A DNA stretch of 64,000 nt. Origin: Devosia sp. GTDB lineage: Bacteria > Pseudomonadota > Alphaproteobacteria > Rhizobiales > Devosiaceae. Below, piece after piece: positions 44,089-52,026 of this stretch (the first letter of the stretch is position 1; the number at the start of each line of letters is the position of its first letter). The notes under the pieces are model-generated. The model saw only the letters and a program-made list of their open reading frames with translations, had not been told where the DNA came from and did not search any database. The position numbers and the translations under genes are program-made. The stretch covers positions 62,001 through 126,000 of the forward strand of contig NZ_JAFKHE010000016.1 in NCBI RefSeq assembly GCF_017307495.1, written 5' to 3'.

Positions 44089-45252
44089 GTGAAGATCACC
44101 GACATCAAGCCGTTTCCCGTCTGGGTCGGCCATCGCAACCAGCTGATCGTCAAGGTCGAGACCGACGCCGGCATCTTCGGCTGGGGCGAAAGCGGCCTTT
44201 CGGGCCGCGAGAAGTCCGTGGTGGGGGCGCTCGAGCATTTCCGCGAGTTCCTGATCGGCAAGGACCCGTTCCGCATCGGCGCCATCTGGCAGGAGCTCTA
44301 TCGCAGCCAGTATTTCGAGGGCGGGCGCGTGCTCACCGCGGCGCAGTCGGCGCTCGACATCGCGCTGCACGACATCAAGGGCAAGGCGCTGGGCGTTCCC
44401 GTCTACGAGCTCCTGGGCGGCAAGCATCGCGAGGTCATCCCGACCTTCGCCTCCACCGGATCGATCACCGACGATGGCGACGAGACCATCGCACAGGCCA
44501 AGGCGCTGATGGCGCGCGGCTGGAACACCATCCGCTTCTTCCCCGCCGCCTGGAACGACGCATCGGGCATCTTCGAGCCGCGCGAGAGCATCGGCAAGAC
44601 CGCGAAGTTCCTGATCCGGGCCCGCAAGGAACTGGGCGAGGACGTGGTGCTCGGCATCGACTACCACCACCGCCTGTCGGTCGCCGAAACCGCCAGCTTC
44701 TGCCAGAAGATGCCGTCGGGCACGCTCGACTTCCTCGAGGAGCCGATCCGCGACGAGACGCCGGAGGCCTACGAGTCGCTGCGCACCCTGACCGACGTGC
44801 CGTTCGCCGTCGGCGAGGAGTTCGCCTCCAAGTGGCAGTTCCTGCCCTATATCGAGCGCGGCATCCACCAGTATAACCGGCTCGACCTGTGCAATGTCGG
44901 CGGCTTCACCGAGGCGATGAAGGTCGCCGGCTGGTCCGAGGCGCACTATGTCGACCTGATGCCGCACAATCCGCTCGGCCCGATCTGCACCGCGGCGACC
45001 ATCCACTTCTCTGCCGCCACGGCGAACTTCTTCGCCCTCGAGGTCCGCGCCAACGCCACCGACCTTTATGCCGGCACGCCGACGGCGGAGCTGTTCCCGC
45101 AGATGCCGATGCTCGATGGCGCCGTGTTCAGGGTGCCGAACGGCCCCGGCCTCGGCATCGAGATCAACGAAAAGCTGCTCGACCGGGACAGCTTCAAGTT
45201 CTGGGAAGCGCCCCATCTCAAGCGCCACGACGGTTCGGTTACGAACTGGTAG
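44089..45252 (+). CDS. Galactonate dehydratase-like enolase-superfamily protein
   Basis: A 387-residue protein with the DgoD-like layout: D191 and H193 ('IDYHHR'), E217 ('FLEEP'), E243 ('VGEEFAS') and H293 ('MPHNPLGPI'). This His-Asp/His pattern is that of D-galactonate and related aldonate dehydratases. It starts at GTG 44089, 19 bases after manD. Whether it uses galactonate or another aldonate cannot be told. Confidence 0.85.
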   Translation: MKITDIKPFPVWVGHRNQLIVKVETDAGIFGWGESGLSGREKSVVGALEHFREFLIGKDPFRIGAIWQELYRSQYFEGGRVLTAAQSALDIALHDIKGKALGVPVYELLGGKHREVIPTFASTGSITDDGDETIAQAKALMARGWNTIRFFPAAWNDASGIFEPRESIGKTAKFLIRARKELGEDVVLGIDYHHRLSVAETASFCQKMPSGTLDFLEEPIRDETPEAYESLRTLTDVPFAVGEEFASKWQFLPYIERGIHQYNRLDLCNVGGFTEAMKVAGWSEAHYVDLMPHNPLGPICTAATIHFSAATANFFALEVRANATDLYAGTPTAELFPQMPMLDGAVFRVPNGPGLGIEINEKLLDRDSFKFWEAPHLKRHDGSVTNW

Positions 45253-45279
45253 GCCCGACCAATTTTTCAGGAGGACAAC

Positions 45280-46047
45280 ATGGCCATCATTCAAGCGAAG
45301 ATTCCGCCCTTCAAGCGTCCGAGCAAGGACATCATCAACGCGCTCAAGGACATCGGCACCGCGACCGTCGCCGGTTCGCTCGGCCATTCCGGCTTCCGCA
45401 ACCCGCACATGGTCGGCCCGGTCAGCCAGTACAAGGGCAAGTCGATCGTCGGCACGGCCCTCACCCTGCAGTTCATGCCGCAGCGCCCGGACCTGTTCAG
45501 CGAGGGCGAATACGCCGATCCGGAGACGCAGCTGCACCGCCACGTGCTGTATGAAGTCGAGGAAGGCGACGTAGTCGTCGTCGATGCCCGCGGCGACATG
45601 AGCTCGGGCGTGTTCGGCGACATGATGTCGACCTACTTCAAGGGCCGCAAGGGCGCCGGCATCGTCATCGACGGCGTCATGCGCGACAAGCCGAACGTCG
45701 ACAAGCTCGACCTCGCCATCTGGATGCGCGGCTGGACCCCGAACTATCACGTGCAGGTCTCCATCTGGCCATCGGCGGTGAACGTGCCGATCTCGTGCGG
45801 CGGCGTCATGGTCATCCCGGGCGACATCATCATGGCCGACGACGACGGCGTGATCGTCCTGCCCCAGTCGATGGCCGAAAAGGTGATCGAGGATTCGAAG
45901 AAGCACGCCGAGTGGGAGGTGTTCAGCCGCGAAAAGCTCACCGCCGGTGAATCGCTCCGCCGCTACTACCCGCTGCACCCCGACGCCGAGGAAGAGTACC
46001 AGGCCTGGCGCAAGGCCAAGGGCCTGCCGCCCAGCCCGAGCCACTAG
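45280..46047 (+). CDS. RraA / HMG aldolase-family protein
   Basis: A 255-residue member of the RraA/4-hydroxy-4-methyl-2-oxoglutarate aldolase family. The key Arg-Asp pair lies in 'IDGVMRDKPNV' and the substrate glycine region in 'DMSSGVFGDMM'. Family members are Mg-dependent class II lyases for 4-hydroxy-2-keto acids, while shorter relatives inhibit RNase E. The catalytic pair and the operon position after three dehydratases favour lyase or decarboxylase activity on a 2-keto acid product. TCAGGAGG precedes the ATG. A strong hairpin after the gene ends the operon. Confidence 0.85.
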   Translation: MAIIQAKIPPFKRPSKDIINALKDIGTATVAGSLGHSGFRNPHMVGPVSQYKGKSIVGTALTLQFMPQRPDLFSEGEYADPETQLHRHVLYEVEEGDVVVVDARGDMSSGVFGDMMSTYFKGRKGAGIVIDGVMRDKPNVDKLDLAIWMRGWTPNYHVQVSIWPSAVNVPISCGGVMVIPGDIIMADDDGVIVLPQSMAEKVIEDSKKHAEWEVFSREKLTAGESLRRYYPLHPDAEEEYQAWRKAKGLPPSPSH

Positions 46048-46075
46048 ACTGGCCTAACCCTGCAAGCGAATACGA

Positions 46076-46100
46076 GAAGGGCGCCCAGGTGGCGCCCTTC
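46076..46100 (+). terminator. Operon terminator hairpin
   Basis: GAAGGGCGCC and GGCGCCCTTC form a perfect 10-bp stem around CAGGT, 29 bases after the RraA-family stop codon. The T-run is short (CTTG), but position and stem strength mark the end of the importer-dehydratase operon. Confidence 0.7.
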
Positions 46101-46114
46101 TTGCGGCATCTTGT

Positions 46115-46828
46115 CTAGTGGCGAGACGTCATCTCCTGAACCGCCTCGGCAACATGTGCTAGATCGAACTGACCCGGATACACTTTCTGGTACGCAAGCA
46201 TCGTCCAAAGCCCAACGCGAGCGGCGTTCTTCAGCCCAAAGTCCAGTGGAAGGCCGTCGCCATGCAAGTAGACAGTGTCAAACATTCGCTTTCCTTCCTC
46301 TTGCCGAATGTTCGTGCTGATCGAGAGCCCTGGTTCATTGGAGTGTGCACCAAAGTCAATCAACGTCTCGTACAGAGACACAAATGCCGATGCTATGTCG
46401 GGGAAGTCTTGGCGAAAGTGGCGCTTAAGGCTTCCGAAACTGAATTCCTTCCTGACTCGCTCAGCCGCTGCGGCAGAGTTGCCACGCGAAAACCACAGCT
46501 GAGTCCTTTGTTCGTTTGGACCGATGTGAAGTCCGTATGCTGCGGCCTCTAGGGTTGCCCTCTGCAGTACGACGGCCTCATAGACTTGACCCGCCATTGC
46601 GCACGCCGATGCTGCTCTGAAGCACGAGTGCGACCTTAAAAAGAAGTTCATCGGCTGGAGTGGAGTGGGGTCTATCTTTCCCTCGAGAAGGCGCCAAAGT
46701 AACCAGTCAATCTGCACGAGATCGTCCTTGGCTGGCGCCTTGTTATGAAACGTGGCGTACTGGTTCTCTCTCGCGGCATCGAATGCGGCGGTAAAGCTGT
46801 TCAGCCCCCAGCCTGACGGTGGATTCAT
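46115..46828 (-). CDS. Hypothetical protein, lower GC than its neighbours
   Basis: A 237-residue soluble protein I do not recognise, starting at ATG 46828 (a GTG one codon upstream is possible). It is mostly helical by sequence, with 'QVYEAVVLQRATLEAAAYGLHIG' and a cluster of aromatic and His residues in 'KRHFRQDFPD'. The coding region is clearly lower in GC than the flanking genes and uses A/T-ending codons more often, a mark of recent transfer. It is convergent with the operon terminator and 6 bases from the next minus-strand gene. Confidence 0.65.
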   Translation of the reverse strand: MNPPSGWGLNSFTAAFDAARENQYATFHNKAPAKDDLVQIDWLLWRLLEGKIDPTPLQPMNFFLRSHSCFRAASACAMAGQVYEAVVLQRATLEAAAYGLHIGPNEQRTQLWFSRGNSAAAAERVRKEFSFGSLKRHFRQDFPDIASAFVSLYETLIDFGAHSNEPGLSISTNIRQEEGKRMFDTVYLHGDGLPLDFGLKNAARVGLWTMLAYQKVYPGQFDLAHVAEAVQEMTSRH

Positions 46829-46834
46829 CACGTC

Positions 46835-48094
46835 CTACACCCGCATCTTCGCCCGCGCATAAGCATTGGGCCTGTCGTCCATCACCGTACGCCCGCCATA
46901 TTCCGGGGCGCGGCGGCGCTCCTCGGCGATGAAGTCGTGGAAGCCGGGCCCGCCGGCCTCCTCCATGGCGCGGGCCTGCACGTCGAGGCGCCGGATCGCC
47001 GCCAGTTCCTCGTCGGCGCCCAGACGCGCCTTGCCGACCGCCGATTTCAGCACGCGAATGGTCTCGTCATAGACCTTGAGCGGCACCGGGAAAGGATGCC
47101 CGTCCTTGCCGCCATGCGCCATGGCGAAGCGCCCGGGATCGGCGAAACGGTGCGGAGCGCCGTGCACCACCTCGGCCACCTGCGCCAGGGCGCGGACGGT
47201 GCGGGCCCCGACGCCGGGCACCAGCAGCAGTTCGGCGAAATCTTCCGGCGCCCGGTCGGCGGCGGCGGCGAGGCTGCCGTGCAGGCGGCGCAGCATCACG
47301 TCCTTGGGGCGAATGTCGTGGTGCTCGGGCATGATCAGATGCGGCAGCAGCGGCTCGTCGCTCTGTGCCGGCGCGGGCTCGGCGATGCCCTCGATGCGGC
47401 TGACCTCCCTGACGATGGCATCCACTCCCATGCCGCCAAGCAGCTCGGTCTGCGCGCTGCGGGAGCGGGCGGCGCGAACATCGGTCAGGTTGACGATCAC
47501 CCCCTGCCCCGCGCCTTCGATCGCCGCGTGCGGCGCCTCGACGAAACTGCTCAGCCCGGCCGATTGCCAGTGGTAGCGGCGCGCGGTCCTGGCATCGCCC
47601 TTCATGCCCTGCTGCACCACCACCCATTTGCCGTCGTCGGCGACGATGAAGCCGTGCAGGTAGAGTTCGAAGCCGTCCTGCACGGCGGCGCTGTCGACCT
47701 TGGCGACCAGCCGGCTGGCCCTCGCCAGCGCCGCCCCGTCGAATCCGACCCGGTTGCCAATGGCGACCAGCTCGTCCGGGGTCTTGCGCGAATGCCGGCC
47801 GCGTCCGCCGCAGATATGGAGGCCCAGTTCGCGCTCGAGCGGCCTGAGCCCGCCCTTCAGCGCGCCGATGACGCTGGTGGTGATGCCGCTCGAGTGCCAG
47901 TCCATGCCCATGACGGCGCCGAACGACTGGAACCAGAACGGATTGGCCAGCCGGCTCAGCAGTTCGTCGCGGCCATATTCATGGGCGATGGCCTGGCAGA
48001 TCACCGCGCCGAGCCGCGCCATGCGCTCGCTCAGCCATTTCGGCACCCTGCCGCCGTGCAGCGGCAGATCGGCACTTCCGGCGCGACTGGCCAT
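46835..48094 (-). CDS. DUF763-family protein with helix-hairpin-helix
   Basis: A 419-residue DUF763 protein: the N-terminus 'GSADLPLHGGRVPKWLSERM' is the family signature, then 'WHSSGITTSVIGALKGGL', 'HICGGRGRHSRKTP' and, near residue 300, a helix-hairpin-helix 'LLLVPGVGARTVRALAQV' that normally contacts DNA or RNA backbone. The family is widespread in archaea and scattered in bacteria and has no established function known to me. ATG 48094 is preferred because the extra 11 upstream residues are not conserved-looking. Confidence 0.88.
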   Translation of the reverse strand: MASRAGSADLPLHGGRVPKWLSERMARLGAVICQAIAHEYGRDELLSRLANPFWFQSFGAVMGMDWHSSGITTSVIGALKGGLRPLERELGLHICGGRGRHSRKTPDELVAIGNRVGFDGAALARASRLVAKVDSAAVQDGFELYLHGFIVADDGKWVVVQQGMKGDARTARRYHWQSAGLSSFVEAPHAAIEGAGQGVIVNLTDVRAARSRSAQTELLGGMGVDAIVREVSRIEGIAEPAPAQSDEPLLPHLIMPEHHDIRPKDVMLRRLHGSLAAAADRAPEDFAELLLVPGVGARTVRALAQVAEVVHGAPHRFADPGRFAMAHGGKDGHPFPVPLKVYDETIRVLKSAVGKARLGADEELAAIRRLDVQARAMEEAGGPGFHDFIAEERRRAPEYGGRTVMDDRPNAYARAKMRV

Positions 48095-48158
48095 GGGAGA
48101 AGTCCTCGTTCGGGGCGAGGATAGCATGGGAACGAAACGGAAACAAATGCATGTGTGC

Positions 48159-48262
48159 CGCCTCCCTCCCCCTTGAGGGGAGGGATCGAGGGAGGGGGTG
48201 GTTCAGTGGATCACCGATGGACCCCCACCCCCCAGCCCCTCCCCTCAAGGGGGAGGGGAACC
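48159..48262. repeat. MITE-like palindromic element, copy A
   Basis: About 104 bases with terminal inverted repeats TCCCCCTTGAGGGGAGGG and CCCTCCCCTCAAGGGGGA (exact complements, 18 bases). The interior GTGGTTCAGTGGATCACCG is shared with copy B. Its right end supplies the last codons and stop of hyi. Confidence 0.75.
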
Positions 48263-49027
48263 CATCCACCCAAGGTCCGCGCCTGTCCCGCCGCGCGGGC
48301 GGTATTCGCAGCCGACCCAGCCGTCGTAGCCGAGCCGGTCGAGCTCACCCAGCACGAAGCCGTAGTTGATCTCGCCCGTCCCCGGCGCATGCCGGCCGGG
48401 ATGGTCGGCGATCTGCACGTGGGCGACCCGGTCCTGCAAGGAGGCGAAGTTACGGATCAGGTCGCCCTGCATGATCTGCACATGGTAGAAATCGAACTGG
48501 ATAAAGAGGTTGTCGCTGCCCACCGCGTCGAGAATGCCGTCGGCGTGGATGGTGTTGTCGACGAAGAAGCCCGGGATATCGACGACGCTGTTGATCGGCT
48601 CGATCAGCAGCTTCACCCCGGCAGCGGCGAAGCGCGGCGCGGCGTATTTCAGGTTCTCGACCAGCACGGCGTCCAGCACTTCAATACTGAGGTGCGGCGG
48701 CCTGATGCCGGCGAGGCAGTTCACCCGCGTGCAGCCCAGCGCCGTGGCATAGCGGATCGCCGTCTCCACCCCCTGCCGGAACTCCTCCACCCGCCCCGGC
48801 AGGCAGGCGATGCCACGCTCGCCGGCCGCCCAGTTGCCGGCCGGCAGGTTGAACAGCGCCTGTTCGAGGCCGTTGTCGCGCAGCAGTGCAGCCACCGTTT
48901 CGGGCGGCAGTTCATAGGGCGAGACATACTCGACGGCGCGAAAGCCATCGGCGGCGGCAGCAGCGAAGCGCTCGGCAAACGGCAGGTCGGGATAGAGGAA
49001 GGAGAGGTTGGCGGAGAATTTCGGCAT
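48245..49027 (-). CDS. hyi: Hydroxypyruvate isomerase family protein
   Basis: A 260-residue TIM-barrel of the hydroxypyruvate isomerase family, which interconverts hydroxypyruvate and tartronate semialdehyde in glyoxylate and sugar-acid routes. Family features are the N-terminus 'FSANLSFLYPDLPFAERF', the glutamates in 'LLIEPINS' and the late 'WVGCEYRP', and 'FDFYHVQIMQGDL'. The last residues (GSPPP) and stop codon come from the palindromic element, so the natural C-terminus was slightly altered by its insertion. Direct copies of that element flank the gene. Confidence 0.88.
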   Translation of the reverse strand: MPKFSANLSFLYPDLPFAERFAAAAADGFRAVEYVSPYELPPETVAALLRDNGLEQALFNLPAGNWAAGERGIACLPGRVEEFRQGVETAIRYATALGCTRVNCLAGIRPPHLSIEVLDAVLVENLKYAAPRFAAAGVKLLIEPINSVVDIPGFFVDNTIHADGILDAVGSDNLFIQFDFYHVQIMQGDLIRNFASLQDRVAHVQIADHPGRHAPGTGEINYGFVLGELDRLGYDGWVGCEYRPRGGTGADLGWMGSPPP

Positions 49028-49083
49028 GGCCCAGCCAGAGCATGCAGAGCGACGAGGGTAAAGTGCTCTGAATAGCTACCGGG

Positions 49084-49189
49084 TCCGCCTCCCTCCGCCT
49101 TGAGCGGAGGGATCGAGGGAGGGGGTGGTTCAGTGGATCACCGATGGACCCGCACCCCCAACCCCCACCCTCAAGGGGGAGGGGTGGAA
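49084..49189. repeat. MITE-like palindromic element, copy B
   Basis: About 106 bases, in the same orientation as copy A and nearly identical in the middle (GGATCGAGGGAGGGGGTGG, then GTTCAGTGGATCACCGATGG). The terminal inverted repeats have drifted (CTCCGCCTTGAGCGGAG). Copies A and B enclose hyi. Confidence 0.75.
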
Positions 49190-49315
49190 AGCCCGAGCGC
49201 CCTCCAGCGCCCCGTGGGAGCGGCGCGCCGGAGGACTTTTCCGGGAGGACCGGAACGAGAAGCGGGATCGCTGCTTTTCGCTGCGACCCCGCCACCAGTC
49301 AATGGTCAGATTGCC

Positions 49316-50872
49316 TCAGACCTTCACGCGGATCATCTGGTACGAATACGGGGCCAGCTTCACGCTCAGCAGCTTGCCGTCGACCTTGGCGCCGCTGCCC
49401 TTGACCGGGACGACGTTGTTCTGGTTGGCGGCGGTGTTCACGGCCCTCAGGTCCCTGTGCGTCATCACCTGGTGGTCGATCACCGAGGCCGCGCCGAAGC
49501 CCTCGAGGCTGAGGTCGACGTCGATCGATTCCGTGGCGTGGCGGTTGACGGCGAAGAACGAGATCGTCCCGTCTTCCTCGTTGTGCACGCCCGAGACGTC
49601 GACATAGCCGATGTTGTCGCCGTGCACGGCGTCGTAGCCGGGCGAGCTGACCGACAGGTTCAGCGCCGTGCCGCGGCCGTAGATCGAGGCGAAGTAGTAC
49701 GGATAGTAGATCGTCTGGCGCCAGGCCTGGCCGGCCGGGTCGGTCATGATCGGGGCGATGACGTTGACCAGCTGGGCGATGCAGGCGAGCTTCACCACGT
49801 CGGAGCGGCGGATGAAGGTGTTGAGGATCAGGCCGACCTGCAGCACGTCCTCGAAGTTGTAGATGTCCTCGAGCAGGCGCGGCGCGTGCGGCCAGCCATC
49901 ATTGCCGTCGAGGATCTTACGGTCCTGCTTGTTGGAGTGGTACCACACGTTCCACTCGTCGAAGCTGATGTAGACGTTGTGCTTGCTGCGCTTCCTGGAC
50001 TTCACGAAGTTGATGGTCGAGGCGATCGTACCGATGTAGCGGTCGAGCTTCTCGTTCAGCGCCAGGTAGTTGGCCGAGTTCTTGGCCAGCACGTCCGCCG
50101 CCGCGCCTTCCGCCAGCGCGCGCTCGTTCTCGCGGTTGGCGAAGTACATGTGCAGGGAAATGTGGTCGACATTGTCGTAGGTGTGCTCGAGCACCTCGCG
50201 TTCCCACTCGGGATAGGTCGGCATGTCCGAGTTCGACGAGCCGCACACGATCAGCTCAAGGTTCTTGTCGAAGGCGCGCATGGTCTTGGCGACTTCGTTG
50301 GCGAGGCGCCCATACTCGTGGGCGGTCTTGTGGCCGACCTGCCAGGGGCCGTCCATCTCGTTGCCGAGGCACCACAGCTTGACGTTGAACGGGTCGGCGC
50401 GACCGTTCTTCTTCCTGAGGTCGCCCCAGTACGAGCCGGTCGGGCCGTTGACGTATTCGAGGAAGTTGCGCGCATCGTCGAGGCCGCGCGAGCCGAGGTT
50501 GATGGCGAGCATCATCTCGGTCTCGACGGCGGCACACCAGTCGGCGAACTCGTGCACGCCGACCGCGTTGCTGTCGGAGGTATGCCAGGCGAGGTCGAGC
50601 CGGGTCGGGCGCTGCTCGCGCGGGCCGACGCCGTCCTCCCAGTTATAGGCCGAAACGAAGTTTCCGCCCGGGTAGCGCACCATCGGGACCTTGAGGTCCC
50701 TGACCAGTTGGGCCACGTCACCGCGCATGCCGTTCTTGTCGGCGGTCGGGTGGCCGGGCTCGTAGATGCCCGTGTAGATGGCGCGCCCGAGGTGCTCGAG
50801 AAAGGCCCCGTAGACCCGGTCGTCGATCCTCGAGATGGTATAGTCCTTGTGCGCCGTAACCGTCGCCCGCAT
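49316..50872 (-). CDS. Alpha-L-arabinofuranosidase, GH51
   Basis: A 518-residue glycoside hydrolase family 51 enzyme that removes L-arabinofuranose from arabinan or arabinoxylan fragments. The acid/base is E172 in 'WCLGNEMDG' and the nucleophile E306 in 'SFDEWNVWY', at normal spacing, followed by the family's C-terminal beta-sandwich. No signal peptide is visible, so it acts in the cytoplasm on imported oligosaccharides. GGAGGGGC precedes the ATG. An ArsR-like regulator is encoded upstream on the same strand and a dyad element lies between. Confidence 0.93.
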   Translation of the reverse strand: MRATVTAHKDYTISRIDDRVYGAFLEHLGRAIYTGIYEPGHPTADKNGMRGDVAQLVRDLKVPMVRYPGGNFVSAYNWEDGVGPREQRPTRLDLAWHTSDSNAVGVHEFADWCAAVETEMMLAINLGSRGLDDARNFLEYVNGPTGSYWGDLRKKNGRADPFNVKLWCLGNEMDGPWQVGHKTAHEYGRLANEVAKTMRAFDKNLELIVCGSSNSDMPTYPEWEREVLEHTYDNVDHISLHMYFANRENERALAEGAAADVLAKNSANYLALNEKLDRYIGTIASTINFVKSRKRSKHNVYISFDEWNVWYHSNKQDRKILDGNDGWPHAPRLLEDIYNFEDVLQVGLILNTFIRRSDVVKLACIAQLVNVIAPIMTDPAGQAWRQTIYYPYYFASIYGRGTALNLSVSSPGYDAVHGDNIGYVDVSGVHNEEDGTISFFAVNRHATESIDVDLSLEGFGAASVIDHQVMTHRDLRAVNTAANQNNVVPVKGSGAKVDGKLLSVKLAPYSYQMIRVKV

Positions 50873-50904
50873 CGGCCCCTCCTAAACACCGGTTTTGGTG
50901 ATTT

Positions 50905-50923
50905 ATATCGCTGAGCTTGATAT
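50905..50923. promoter_or_regulatory. Inverted repeat upstream of the arabinofuranosidase gene
   Basis: ATATC-GCTGAGCTT-GATAT, a 19-base dyad with 5-base arms, lies 33 bases before the start codon of the GH51 gene. It is a candidate operator for the ArsR-like regulator encoded upstream or for another sugar regulator. Confidence 0.4.
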
Positions 50924-51020
50924 GGAACAGCCCAAGGCCCGTCAAGGGGGTCGGAAGGATGGGCCGAAGTTCATGCTCCAAGCCTGGGTTTCCTGTGGGC
51001 TTCAGGTGGTCGTTGGGGCG

Positions 51021-51947
51021 CTATTCCGTCTCGATCCGGAGCACGATGTCCTGGTCGTAGTTGCCGAAGCCGCGACCGAAGATGTTGATGCCGCCGGGGT
51101 GCTTGGCATCCTCCTTGACCCCGATCCTGAGCCGGATCGAGTGGTGCGTTTCGAGGTCGAGCTCCTTGAGCGACACCGGCGAAATCTTGACCCCGTCGAC
51201 GAAGGTGCCGGTGGCGGTGACCCGGAACCCCTTGAGCTTGCCGTACTGGCTGCCCTTGAGCTTCCACCAGTCGGGCGTATAGACGCCGCGCTTGTCGCCG
51301 AAGTCGCCCGGCGAGGTCCAGGTCGCGATGTCGTGGCCGTTGACCGTGACGGTGATGTCGGAGGGCCAGTCCGCGCTGGTCCCGGGCACTTCCGAACTCA
51401 GCTCGAGCGAGAACTCCATCGAGGTGATCTTCTGTTGCGCGAGACGCGCATTGTTGGGGAACTGGTACTCGAGATAGCCCCGGGTGAACCAGATCAGCCC
51501 GGCCCGCATGCGGTCCGGATCGAGGAAGGTGTCGGGCACGTCGAGCAGGCCGATAATGCCTTCGGTCGAGCACAGCCCGCACGGCGCCGAGACCTCGCAG
51601 CTGGTATAGAGCCCCAGCGGCATGGCCACTTCGATGGCGTTGGCCTTGAGCGGCCGGATATCCTCCTTGAACATCACCAGCACCTCGTCGAAGAGGCTGT
51701 GGCAGATCTTCTGGTTGCCCTTGCGCGCCTTCTGCGTCTCGGTGCGCACGAGCCCCGCATCGACCAGCGTCTGCATGTTGGAGGAAACCGTCGACTGCGG
51801 CTGCCTGAGCTTGGCGGCGATGTCGTTGACGTTCATCGGCCCTTCGATGTGCAGCAGCTTGAGGATCGCCACCCGCACCTCGGACGCGAGCGCCTTCAGC
51901 ACCTCGGGCCTCTCCTCCGGATCGACAAGCAGGAAGTTGCGGCTCAC
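51021..51947 (-). CDS. ArsR-like winged-helix regulator with large C-terminal domain
   Basis: A 308-residue protein. Residues about 10-90 form an ArsR-type winged helix ('ALASEVRVAILKLLHIEGPMNVNDIAAKL', 'PQSTVSSNMQTLVDAGLVRTE'). The remaining 200 residues are unlike metal-sensing ArsR proteins: a cysteine-rich turn 'TSCEVSAPCGLC' near residue 116-127, then a beta-rich region with many aromatic residues ('WFTRGYLEYQFPNN', 'TWTSPGDFGDKRG', 'FGRGFGNYDQD') suggestive of a sugar-binding jelly roll. Next to GH51, it is probably a carbohydrate-responsive regulator. I do not know a named family for the whole protein. Confidence 0.75.
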   Translation of the reverse strand: MSRNFLLVDPEERPEVLKALASEVRVAILKLLHIEGPMNVNDIAAKLRQPQSTVSSNMQTLVDAGLVRTETQKARKGNQKICHSLFDEVLVMFKEDIRPLKANAIEVAMPLGLYTSCEVSAPCGLCSTEGIIGLLDVPDTFLDPDRMRAGLIWFTRGYLEYQFPNNARLAQQKITSMEFSLELSSEVPGTSADWPSDITVTVNGHDIATWTSPGDFGDKRGVYTPDWWKLKGSQYGKLKGFRVTATGTFVDGVKISPVSLKELDLETHHSIRLRIGVKEDAKHPGGINIFGRGFGNYDQDIVLRIETE

Positions 51948-52026
51948 GACTCTTCAGCGCCCCCAATGGATATGGGGTTTGTATCAGCGTCTTCGGTACA
52001 GTCAAAGTCGGCAGATATCGCCGGGC

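Noticed and set aside
48159..49189. The paired repeats around hyi as insertion sequence ends
   Set aside because: The enclosed gene is a metabolic enzyme, not a transposase, and the copies are direct, each with its own inverted ends. They are two small elements rather than one composite.
51967..51983. GATA-N9-TATC upstream of the ArsR-like gene as a second copy of the 50905 operator
   Set aside because: The arms are in the opposite order and only four bases long, so the two sites do not match.
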